Positions 1 through 5,912 of a stretch of DNA of 7,345 nucleotides are shown here, one piece after another (position 1 is the stretch's first letter; each line of letters opens with the position of its first letter). A model generated the notes under the pieces. That model ran no database searches, had not been told where the DNA came from, and saw only the letters and a list, made by a program, of their open reading frames with translations. Source of the DNA: an uncultured Actinomycetes bacterium (lineage in GTDB: Bacteria > Actinomycetota > Thermoleophilia > Gaiellales > F1-60-MAGs149); NCBI GenBank assembly GCA_903960645.1, contig CAJCBN010000348.1, forward strand, positions 1-7,345, read 5' to 3'. The position numbers and the translations under genes are program-made.

Positions 1-983
1 CGGACGATTGAGCCGACCGGGTCGCCGAACGCGTCGACGCGGCGCTGCAGGGAGCCGTTGGCGCCGCGCAGGTAACGATCGAAGTGCTGCTCGACGCCGC
101 GCTGGCCGACGATATCGCCCGCCGACGCGTTGCGGTAGGTGACCTGATCCGTCACCTGATCGGCCGAGACCTCGCCGAGCTCGCCCCACAGATGCGGGGC
201 CATCGGGTACAGCTTGCCGTTCTCGCCGCGCGTCGCACGATACGAGCGCGCCGTTCCCTCCACGATGCGCACGCCGGGGAACTGTCCGGCGCGCTCCTTG
301 AGGTAGAAGAGCACGTCGCGATCGACGTCCTTGGCGATCACGATCGAGTCGAACGGCGCCTTGATCGAGGCCCGATGGATGTCATCTTCCATCTCCGCGA
401 CGGTCACGCCAGCCACCCCGGCGAGCTCGCGGAGCTGCGGATAGTCCTTGGAGCAGCCGGCCCACGCCCGCACCGTCTTCCCACCGTCGAGCTGCAGCTG
501 GATGGCCTGGAGCCGGGCCGCGCGTCGGGCGGCCGGCAGGCGTTCGGCGCGCTTGATCGCCTCGGCAATCGCGAGCGCGCGCTGATCGGACGAGCGACCG
601 TCGCCGGGGCCCTGTACGTCGCGGCCGCAGGCGAGCAGAAGCTCGGGGAAGCGCGTGGGATCGATCGCCACGGAGTTCGACGGGCGGCTGCCAACCAGGA
701 CCTTGCCGGTGTTGTCGAGGATCTGACCGCGCGCAGCGGGCACATCGATGCTGCGCAGGCCGTTAGAGCTGGCCTGTGCGCGGTAGGTCTGTACGTCGAG
801 AACCTGCAGGGACCACAGGCGCAGGATCAGGATGGCGATCAGCGCGGCGGCGATCAGCGCGAGGATCACCACGCGGCGGCTGATCCGGTCGCGATCGAAC
901 TGCTCGTTGCCCGCCGGCTGCACCGGCCGTGGCGGCGGCGGCGGATAGGCCCGGGTTGGCTCGTCGGTGCGCGGCGTGCTCAT
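1..983 (-). CDS. mrdA: Penicillin-binding protein 2, N-terminal part (3' end cut by window edge)
   Basis: PBP2 is the class B transpeptidase that crosslinks peptidoglycan in the elongasome. The frame opens with ATG at 983, overlapping the mreD stop (ATGA) with G-rich sequence upstream, and stays open for 327 codons to the window edge. It has a cytoplasmic tail with YPPPPPRP (13-20), one membrane anchor at about 38-54 (VVILALIAAALIAILIL), then the PBP dimerisation/pedestal domain: RLWSLQVLD, the hallmark RGQILDNTGKVLV (85-97), PHLWGELGEVS, and GQRGVEQHFDRYLRGANGSL. The transpeptidase domain with its SxxK serine would lie beyond the edge, so catalytic competence cannot be judged. Residues of about 112-190 form an extra segment with cysteines C119 and C177, unusual for this domain. 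Position after mreC-mreD makes PBP2 more likely than the divisome protein FtsI. Confidence 0.92.
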   Translation of the reverse strand, partial: MSTPRTDEPTRAYPPPPPRPVQPAGNEQFDRDRISRRVVILALIAAALIAILILRLWSLQVLDVQTYRAQASSNGLRSIDVPAARGQILDNTGKVLVGSRPSNSVAIDPTRFPELLLACGRDVQGPGDGRSSDQRALAIAEAIKRAERLPAARRAARLQAIQLQLDGGKTVRAWAGCSKDYPQLRELAGVAGVTVAEMEDDIHRASIKAPFDSIVIAKDVDRDVLFYLKERAGQFPGVRIVEGTARSYRATRGENGKLYPMAPHLWGELGEVSADQVTDQVTYRNASAGDIVGQRGVEQHFDRYLRGANGSLQRRVDAFGDPVGSIV

Positions 984-1549
984 GCCGACCCCACCTCGGG
1001 CACGCCCATCACACGGCGCAGGAGCGGGAGGAGCAGGATGCCGACGAGCAGCGTGGTGGCGAGTTCCGTGAGGGCACGGATGCCGAACGTCCCCCACGCC
1101 ACCGCCTGATCGGCGATCGTGGTCGCGACCAGCGCCTCGCCGAGTAGGAGGAGCAGCGTGGCCACCAGCAGCACGACAAGTGCCATGCCGAGCGAGACGC
1201 GCCGACGGCGCTCTGCCCACACGCCCGCGCCCCAGCCGAGCGGAGTTAGGACCAGCGCCGAGGCGCCGAACGGCCCCTGCACCGCGATGTCAATCAGCAG
1301 GCCGGCGGCAAACCCTGCGCACGCCCCGACCAGCGGGCCGTACCGCAGTGCCACTGCCACGACCACGATCAGGACGAGGTCCGGCACGGCGCCGAGCAGG
1401 CGTGCGTCGATGGCGAGGGCGATCTCCAGGTAGATGGCGATGATCAGCGCCAGCAGCGGGATCAGCACCGCGCCCGCCGACGCGCGGGCCGCGCGCGGCT
1501 GCTCGCCGGTGGGCTCGTCGTCGTCGAGGTCGAGGTCGAAGGCGCTCAC
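980..1549 (-). CDS. mreD: Rod shape-determining protein MreD
   Basis: MreD is the small polytopic membrane partner of MreC in the elongasome. From GTG at 1549 the protein has 189 residues, a little longer than the typical 160-175 because of an acidic N-terminal tail (FDLDLDDDEP, residues 4-13). Four to five hydrophobic segments follow, starting with VLIPLLALIIAIYLEIAL. The family signature is clear: PDLVLIVVVAVALRYG, then GFAAGLLIDIA and GPFGASAL. The frame extends upstream to an ATG at 1606, but that would overlap mreC by about 60 bases. GTG at 1549 gives the 4-nt GTGA overlap and has GGCGG 6 nt upstream, so I prefer it. The stop overlaps the ATG of the next gene (ATGA). The order mreC-mreD-mrdA supports the assignment. 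Confidence 0.92.
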   Translation of the reverse strand: MSAFDLDLDDDEPTGEQPRAARASAGAVLIPLLALIIAIYLEIALAIDARLLGAVPDLVLIVVVAVALRYGPLVGACAGFAAGLLIDIAVQGPFGASALVLTPLGWGAGVWAERRRRVSLGMALVVLLVATLLLLLGEALVATTIADQAVAWGTFGIRALTELATTLLVGILLLPLLRRVMGVPEVGSA

Positions 1550-2460
1550 GAGGTACCGCCGCCCGTCAGGATCACCACATTCGCGAACGAGCCGAGGTCG
1601 ACCCACGGCACGACGAGCACGCTCTTGTAGGTGTTGGCGTCACTCTGGCGCGCCTCGCTGACGACGCCGATCGGCAGCCCCCGCGGATAGGCCGAGGCCA
1701 GCCGGCCGGTCGGATCGAGGAAGCCGGAGGTGACCACGCGGTCGCCGGGCCGCACGATGCTGGAGCCGCGCACGAAGCCGAGCACCAGCACCGAGGGATC
1801 GGCTGCGCTCGGCTGAAGGATGCCGTCGGCACCGCGGCGGCCCGCCACCGTCGCGCCGACGGCGACGTCGGCGTTCGACAGCAGGGCGACGGTGGCCGTG
1901 CCGGCCGTGACGCGGCTGATCTTGCCGATCAGGGAGGCGCCGCCGATATCCGCGCTGGCCGCCACGCCGGCGAGCACCGGGTCACCGACCTGGACTCCGG
2001 CGTTCTCCCCCGCGTCGACGACGACCGTGCTGGACGTCAGCGAAGGCGAGCGCGCGACGACGCGGGCAGCGTGCGGCACGTAGGCGCTCGCCTCAGGGAA
2101 GGCCGGGGATTCCACGTAGTTGAGCAGGCCGCGCAACTCGTCCGCATCCTGCTCGTCGACCTGCGCCTTCGCGATCTCGGCGCGCAGCACCGCATTCTCC
2201 ACGGCCAGGCTGTCGCGCTCGCTCTTGGCCGAGCGGAGATCGCTGAACCACCCGATCAGATCGCGGACCGGCTGCGTGGCGCGCGCGACGACGACCTGCA
2301 CGCTCGATGTCGTCTCGGCCGCGGTGCTCTGCGCGTTGACGACGTCGGCCTGCGCACGCATCGAGAACGTCACGAGCAGCAGTGCAGCGGCCACGAGCAC
2401 GACGGGGACGGCGCGGCGGGCGAAACGGGTGCGGGCAGTTGGCGTCCGGGGACTCGACAT
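1546..2460 (-). CDS. mreC: Rod shape-determining protein MreC
   Basis: MreC is a bitopic membrane protein of the elongasome that links MreD/MreB to PBP2 and stimulates lateral-wall synthesis. The 304 residues have the expected layout: a short basic cytoplasmic tail, one membrane helix at about 17-34 (VPVVLVAAALLLVTF), a coiled coil at about 72-115 (SERDSLAVENAVLRAEI), then the extracytoplasmic beta-barrel domain. The barrel carries the family pattern VVDAGENAGVQVGDPV, then SGFLDPTGRLASAYPRGLPI and a closing VVILTGG. ATG at 2460 places the helix correctly. A GTG at 2547 would add 29 residues made of spacer sequence and is unlikely. No Shine-Dalgarno is visible before 2460, which is unusual here and may fit a leaderless transcript or hairpin control. 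The TGA stop overlaps the GTG start of mreD (GTGA). mreB is not adjacent upstream. Confidence 0.93.
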   Translation of the reverse strand: MSSPRTPTARTRFARRAVPVVLVAAALLLVTFSMRAQADVVNAQSTAAETTSSVQVVVARATQPVRDLIGWFSDLRSAKSERDSLAVENAVLRAEIAKAQVDEQDADELRGLLNYVESPAFPEASAYVPHAARVVARSPSLTSSTVVVDAGENAGVQVGDPVLAGVAASADIGGASLIGKISRVTAGTATVALLSNADVAVGATVAGRRGADGILQPSAADPSVLVLGFVRGSSIVRPGDRVVTSGFLDPTGRLASAYPRGLPIGVVSEARQSDANTYKSVLVVPWVDLGSFANVVILTGGGTS

Positions 2461-2587
2461 AGGCGGCTTGACACGCGCACGGGCGTGTCGCGGAGCGGTT
2501 TCGGCTTGTCGCAGTCTACCGTCCGCGCAGCGCTGAGTCGGTGGCACGGCTTGCCGTACGGCGCCGACGCGCTCCGGGTGGCCCTGC
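2461..2587 (-). promoter_or_regulatory. Spacer between rhodanese and mreC: possible promoter/leader of the mre block
   Basis: This is the only non-coding gap of more than 10 bases. On the minus strand TAGACT at 2518-2513 resembles a -10 box, but 17 nt further upstream lies only CCGACT, a poor -35, so the promoter call is weak. CGGCTTG (plus strand) occurs three times, at 2464-2470, 2502-2508 and 2547-2553. A perfect inverted repeat lies just upstream of mreC. There is no T-run and no strong GC hairpin after the rhodanese stop, so no intrinsic terminator is supported. An independent start of transcription for mreCD-mrdA here is plausible but not shown. Confidence 0.3.
2470..2489. repeat. Perfect 7-bp inverted repeat immediately upstream of mreC
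   Basis: GACACGC (2470-2476) and GCGTGTC (2483-2489) are exact reverse complements separated by 6 nt. The element ends 9 nt before the mreC ATG, where a Shine-Dalgarno would be expected and none is seen. It could be a DNA operator or an mRNA hairpin affecting mreC translation. Chance is possible in DNA this rich in G+C. Confidence 0.5.
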
Positions 2588-2920
2588 CTACGCCACGCGG
2601 CCGTCGAACGGCAGCGCGGCCGCAGCCCAGGCCTGACAGCCGCCCATCAGGTTCGCGCAGCCGCCGCGACCAGCCGCCGTGAAGGCATCCGCCGCCGCGC
2701 GCGAGCGTCCGCCCGAGCGACAGACGAACACCGTGTCGTCCGCATCGGGCAGCTCCTGCCAGCGGTCGGAGAGCTCGCTCAGCGGCAGGTGAAACGAGCC
2801 GGGGATACGCCCCGCGTCCCACTCGTCGACCTCGCGCACGTCAACCAGCAGCGCGCCGGCACGCTGCAGCGCCAGCACTTCGTCGGGCAGCAGATCCGGG
2901 GCCTCGTCGGGTTCGTCCAT
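2588..2920 (-). CDS. Single-domain rhodanese-like protein
   Basis: This 110-residue cytoplasmic protein is one rhodanese domain, a fold that carries a persulfide sulfur on an active-site cysteine. Residues 26-47 carry the typical VDVREVDEWDAGRIPG and the following H-L-P-L stretch. The active-site loop is C67-RSGGRS, with all the usual loop residues present, so the protein should be a competent sulfurtransferase rather than an inactive relative. No signal peptide or second domain is visible, and the length is normal for the GlpE/PspE-like single-domain class. ATG at 2920 is supported by AGGAGG 4 nt upstream, the strongest ribosome site in the window. It is the last gene of the upstream block. 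Its sulfur acceptor is unknown. A link to tRNA thiolation through the neighbouring tRNA nucleotidyltransferase is conceivable but only inferred from position. Confidence 0.9.
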   Translation of the reverse strand: MDEPDEAPDLLPDEVLALQRAGALLVDVREVDEWDAGRIPGSFHLPLSELSDRWQELPDADDTVFVCRSGGRSRAAADAFTAAGRGGCANLMGGCQAWAAAALPFDGRVA

Positions 2921-2924
2921 GGTG

Positions 2925-2930
2925 CCTCCT
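2925..2930 (-). promoter_or_regulatory. Strong Shine-Dalgarno of the rhodanese gene
   Basis: AGGAGG on the minus strand lies 4 nt upstream of the rhodanese ATG and overlaps the last base of the tRNA nucleotidyltransferase stop codon (TGAGGAGG). It is the closest match to the consensus in the window. It allows independent initiation at the only junction of the upstream block without a start/stop overlap. Confidence 0.8.
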
Positions 2931-4330
2931 CAGGCCTCGTGCTGTGCGCTGCGGGCGAAGGCGATTGCCTCGTCTGCCGTCGTGACGGTACCCGCCGCCT
3001 GCTCCTCCGCGATCTGCGCCAGCAGGGGGCCAAGCGCAGGGCCGGGCTGGATGCCGAGTGCCTCGGCGAGAACGTCGCCGCGGATCAGCGGCGCTGGTGT
3101 GGGCTCGGAGAGCGCGACGATCATCGCGGCGGCCAGCTGCTCGTGGCGGCGGATCCAGCGCTGGCGGGCGCGGGTGCCCCGCGTGGACCAGCGGTCGGCC
3201 AGAGAGACGACGACGCTGGCAATGGCCCACGGCTCCGTCGCCACGCGGTAGCGGTGGATCGCGCGCGGATCGAGCTCGCCGTCCGGCACCAGAAAACCGA
3301 GCCGCAGGTGCTCGCGCACGAGCACGGCGACGCAGCGCTGGAGGGCAGTGCTGCAGCGCAGCCGCCCGAGGATGGCCATCGCCACCTCCGCACCCTCCTG
3401 GGCGTGGCCGGGGAAGCCGATGTGACCGTCGTCGAACGTGCGTTGCGTCGTCGGCTTGGCGATGTCGTGCAGCAGCGCGCCCCAGCGCACGGCCAGGGCG
3501 ACGTCCACATCACCGTCGAGCTCCTCGGCGAGCGCCGCGGCCACGGCTGGCGCCGCCGCACCGAAGGCGAACTCGGGGTGCTCGCTCAGGTCGATCGCCG
3601 CATCCAGCACCTGCAGCGTGTGGTCGAGCACGTCGAAGTGGTGGTAGCGGTTCTGCTCCACGCCGTCGAGGGCCTTGACCTCGGGCAGGACGACGGCGAG
3701 CAGCCCCAGCTCGTCGAGGCGACGCAGTCCGTCAACCGGGTCGCGTGACAGCAGGATGCGCTCGAGCTCGGCACGCTGGCGCTCGCCCGCCGGCGCCGCG
3801 GCGAGGCCGGCATCGCGCCGGGCCAGCTCGGCGGTGTCCGGGTCGATCGCGAGGTCGAGCTCGGCGCTCAGCCGGACAAGCCGGAGCAGCCGCAGGGGAT
3901 CGTCGCGGAAGGAGTGGTCGGTGACGGCGCGCAGGACGCGGGACTCGATGTCGTCGAGCGCGCCCGGCACCGCCATCAGCTCGCCGTCGGCCACGCGGAC
4001 CGCGATCGCGTTGACCGTGAGGTCGCGGCGGAGCAGATCCGCGGTGATGCCGTCCGGCGCGCCGGTGATGTCGACCTCGTGGACATCGCCCATCACCCGC
4101 CAGGCCCCATGCCGCTCGGACAGCGGGAACACGGGCGCGCCGGCGGCGCGGGCGAAGGCGCGGGCGGTCTCCTCCGGATCCCCCGTTGTGACGAGATCCC
4201 AGTCCGTCAGGGGATGCCCGAGGAGGACGTCGCGGACGGCGCCACCGACCAGCCAGACGTCGCCCGACGGGAAGGCCGCGCGCACGGGTTCAAGCGCACG
4301 CGCCAGACGAGCCTCGGGCGTGACGGTCAT
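2930..4330 (-). CDS. CCA-type tRNA nucleotidyltransferase / poly(A) polymerase family protein with HD domain
   Basis: This 466-residue class II nucleotidyltransferase most likely adds or repairs the 3' CCA end of tRNAs from CTP and ATP. The head domain shows LVGGAVRD (27-34), the metal-binding pair D43/D45 in TDWDL, RRDLTVNAIA (101-110) and the base-selecting motif DDPLRLLR (143-150), where the family consensus is EDxxR. The RNA-binding neck follows (ERQRAELERILL, 183-194). A C-terminal HD domain includes HHFDVLDHTLQVLD (230-243), the HD pair H288-D289 in LLHDIAKP, and VREHLRLG. HD-bearing family members can also have phosphohydrolase activity. CCA-adding, A-adding and poly(A)-polymerase specificities cannot be told apart safely by eye. 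ATG at 4330 overlaps the alr stop (ATGA) and has GAGG 7 nt upstream. The coding sequence ends 9 nt before the rhodanese. An Ala/Glu-rich stretch near 257-277 sits inside the HD region. Confidence 0.93.
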   Translation of the reverse strand: MTVTPEARLARALEPVRAAFPSGDVWLVGGAVRDVLLGHPLTDWDLVTTGDPEETARAFARAAGAPVFPLSERHGAWRVMGDVHEVDITGAPDGITADLLRRDLTVNAIAVRVADGELMAVPGALDDIESRVLRAVTDHSFRDDPLRLLRLVRLSAELDLAIDPDTAELARRDAGLAAAPAGERQRAELERILLSRDPVDGLRRLDELGLLAVVLPEVKALDGVEQNRYHHFDVLDHTLQVLDAAIDLSEHPEFAFGAAAPAVAAALAEELDGDVDVALAVRWGALLHDIAKPTTQRTFDDGHIGFPGHAQEGAEVAMAILGRLRCSTALQRCVAVLVREHLRLGFLVPDGELDPRAIHRYRVATEPWAIASVVVSLADRWSTRGTRARQRWIRRHEQLAAAMIVALSEPTPAPLIRGDVLAEALGIQPGPALGPLLAQIAEEQAAGTVTTADEAIAFARSAQHEA

Positions 4331-5433
4331 CCGACGACCTCGCGATCGCCGCGCTCCACCGTTGCACGCACGCCGCAGATGATCTCGTACGGCACCGTGC
4401 CGACGTGCCGCGCGATCTCCTCCGCCGAGACGAGGCTGGTGCCGTCCTTGCCGAGCAGCACGACCTCGTCCCCCTCGACGACCTCAAGGTCATCGGGCAG
4501 GACGACGGCGAACTGGTCCATCGAGACGGTCGCGGCGGCGGCGCAGCGGCGGCCCTTGATCAGCACCTCGCCAACGCCGGACAGCCGGCGCGGATACCCG
4601 TCGGCGTAGCCGATCGGAATCAACGCAACGCGGCATCTGCGCTCGGCGATCAGGCGGCGGCCGTAGCCGGTCGAATCGCCGGGCTCGAGCGTGCGGACGC
4701 TGCGCACCGTGCTGGTCCAGCGCATCACCGGCTGCAGGCCGTGATCCAGGCCGGAGATACCCATCGGGTCGATGCCGTAGATCGCGAGGCCCGGGCGGAT
4801 CGCATCGAACGCGAGGTCGGGGTAGCGCAGCGCCGCCGCCGAGTTGGCGAGGTGGCGCGGACAGGGCGGGAAGGCCTCAGCGATTGCGCGAAAGCGGTCG
4901 GCCTGCAGGTCGACGAAGCTGCGGTCGGGCTCGTCGGCCGTGGCGAGGTGGCTCATCAGACCGGCCAGACGCTCGGGGCGTGGGCCGCTGGCCAGCTCCT
5001 CACCCACGCGCAGCGCGGTCTCGGGGTCCAGTCCCCAACGCCCCATGCCCGTCTCGACCTTCACGTGGACGTCGACCGCGTGCTGGTCGCGTAGGCGCTG
5101 CCAGCCCTCAGGCGTGCTGACGGTAACCGCGCAGCCGCCGACCGCCGCCACGGACTCCTCCTCGCCGGCCGACAGTGGCGACAAGACAAGCAGCGGTACG
5201 TCGGGCAGCTCAGCGCGCACCGCGCGCGCCTCATCGAGCGTGGCCGTGCAGAGGCGCGTGGCGCCACCCTCGAGCGCGGCACGGCCGACATCCGCCGCAC
5301 CATGGCTGTAGGCGTTGGCCTTGATCACAGGCCAGACCTCGGCGCCGCCCGCCGCCGCGTGCAGGCGCTGGACGTTCGCCGCGACGGCAGCGCGGTCGAT
5401 CTCGACCAGGCTGCGCTGCCGGGACGGAGCTAT
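4327..5433 (-). CDS. alr: Alanine racemase, PLP-dependent, with apparent ATA start
   Basis: The product interconverts L- and D-alanine in the cytoplasm and supplies D-Ala for peptidoglycan stem peptides. Read from ATA at 5433 it has 368 residues, a normal length. The PLP lysine is K38 in VIKANAYSHG (K39 in the well-studied Geobacillus enzyme). K125 and R132 lie in HVKVETGMGRWG, N197 in HLANSAA, R213 in RPGLAIYG, the second catalytic base Y257 in STGYG, and GYADG at 275-279 and SMDQ at 304-307 complete the active site. The stretch before SMDQ reads CAAAAT where many homologues have a P-x-x-G-R pattern, a mild oddity. No ATG, GTG or TTG lies in frame near the expected start. ATA at 5433 forms an ATAG overlap with the CBS stop, has GGAG 7 nt upstream and puts K38 where it belongs. 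CTG at 5409 is the alternative, without a Shine-Dalgarno. The function is firm and the start is an inference. Confidence 0.93.
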   Translation of the reverse strand: MAPSRQRSLVEIDRAAVAANVQRLHAAAGGAEVWPVIKANAYSHGAADVGRAALEGGATRLCTATLDEARAVRAELPDVPLLVLSPLSAGEEESVAAVGGCAVTVSTPEGWQRLRDQHAVDVHVKVETGMGRWGLDPETALRVGEELASGPRPERLAGLMSHLATADEPDRSFVDLQADRFRAIAEAFPPCPRHLANSAAALRYPDLAFDAIRPGLAIYGIDPMGISGLDHGLQPVMRWTSTVRSVRTLEPGDSTGYGRRLIAERRCRVALIPIGYADGYPRRLSGVGEVLIKGRRCAAAATVSMDQFAVVLPDDLEVVEGDEVVLLGKDGTSLVSAEEIARHVGTVPYEIICGVRATVERGDREVVG

Positions 5434-5912
5434 GCCGTCTCTCCGCCGAACTCGAACCGGTCGAGTGCCACGACAACGTGCCGGCGGGTGACCACGCCGG
5501 CGTAGGCGGAGCCGTCGAGCACGGGCAGCATCGAGACGTTCTCCTTGGCCATCGTCTTGGCCGCCTCGTGCAGGGTCTGCCCGATGTCGGCGGTGTGGAC
5601 GTGCTTCGTCATCAGGTCGGAGACGGTCACGGCGAAGGCCTTCTCCACGTGGCGCTCCCACGAGCCGAGGCTCTGCACGTAGACGACCCAGTCGAGGAAC
5701 GGCGCCACGTACGGCACGTGCTCGTCGGCCTCGACCTCCTGATAGAGCAGATCCTGGACGGTGACGACGCCCACCAGGGCGCCGTCGTCGACGACGGCCA
5801 CGCAGTCGAGATCGCGCGAGGCGAGCAGGTGGACGAGTTCCTTGATCGTCGTGGTGGACATGACGGTGGGGCGCTCCGTGTCCATGAACTCGGTAACGGG
5901 ACGATCGATCAA
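5430..5912 (-). CDS. Small protein with a tandem pair of CBS domains
   Basis: This 160-residue protein consists almost entirely of two CBS domains, which as a family pair into a Bateman module that usually binds adenine nucleotides. CBS1 spans about residues 5-57 (DCVAVVDDGALVGVVTVQDL at 36-55) and CBS2 about 94-152 (VSDLMT at 97-102, SMLPVLDGSAYAGVVT at 127-142). The linker at roughly 59-93 is rich in aromatic residues (PYVAPFLDWVVYVQ). No catalytic domain, signal peptide or membrane segment is visible. I chose the TTG at 5912 because it forms a TTGA overlap with the upstream stop and has GGGAG 6 nt upstream. ATG at 5885 (residue 10) is the alternative and would trim the start of CBS1. The gene sits between nnr and alr, which suggests an energy- or nucleotide-sensing role, but the partner and ligand are unknown. 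An upstream extension of the frame to 6050 is only antisense-free read-over of nnr. Confidence 0.85.
   Translation of the reverse strand: MIDRPVTEFMDTERPTVMSTTTIKELVHLLASRDLDCVAVVDDGALVGVVTVQDLLYQEVEADEHVPYVAPFLDWVVYVQSLGSWERHVEKAFAVTVSDLMTKHVHTADIGQTLHEAAKTMAKENVSMLPVLDGSAYAGVVTRRHVVVALDRFEFGGETA
5441..5444 (-). promoter_or_regulatory. Possible Shine-Dalgarno for the ATA start of alr
   Basis: GGAG on the minus strand lies 7 nt upstream of ATA at 5433, inside the last codons of the CBS gene. It is a short match, but its spacing is right for initiation at the ATA. No equivalent site precedes the alternative CTG at 5409. Confidence 0.4.

Noticed and set aside
84..1109. Plus-strand open frame of 341 codons opposite mrdA and mreD
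   Set aside because: The opposite strand carries the clear PBP2 pedestal domain and the end of MreD. The plus-strand translation matches no family I know and spans a gene junction.
2546..2562. Palindromic sequence (ACGGC-TT-GCCGT and GCCGTACGGC) after the rhodanese gene as a possible terminator
   Set aside because: The loop is only 2 nt in one pairing and absent in the other, and no T-run follows on the minus strand, so it does not resemble an intrinsic terminator.
2789..3748. Long plus-strand open frame of 319 codons antisense to the tRNA nucleotidyltransferase and rhodanese
   Set aside because: The minus strand here encodes full-length motif-bearing proteins. The plus-strand translation is Arg/Ala/Gly-rich with no recognisable motif, which is usual for antisense frames in high-G+C DNA.
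5430..5450. Programmed frameshift producing a CBS-alanine racemase fusion, as an alternative to the ATA start
   Set aside because: A -1 shift would join the frames, but no slippery heptamer or obvious downstream stem is visible near the CBS stop.
5434..5661. Upstream extension of alr to the ATG at 5661
   Set aside because: The extra residues are an Arg/Ala-rich out-of-frame reading of the CBS gene, and the resulting 444-residue protein is too long for alanine racemase.
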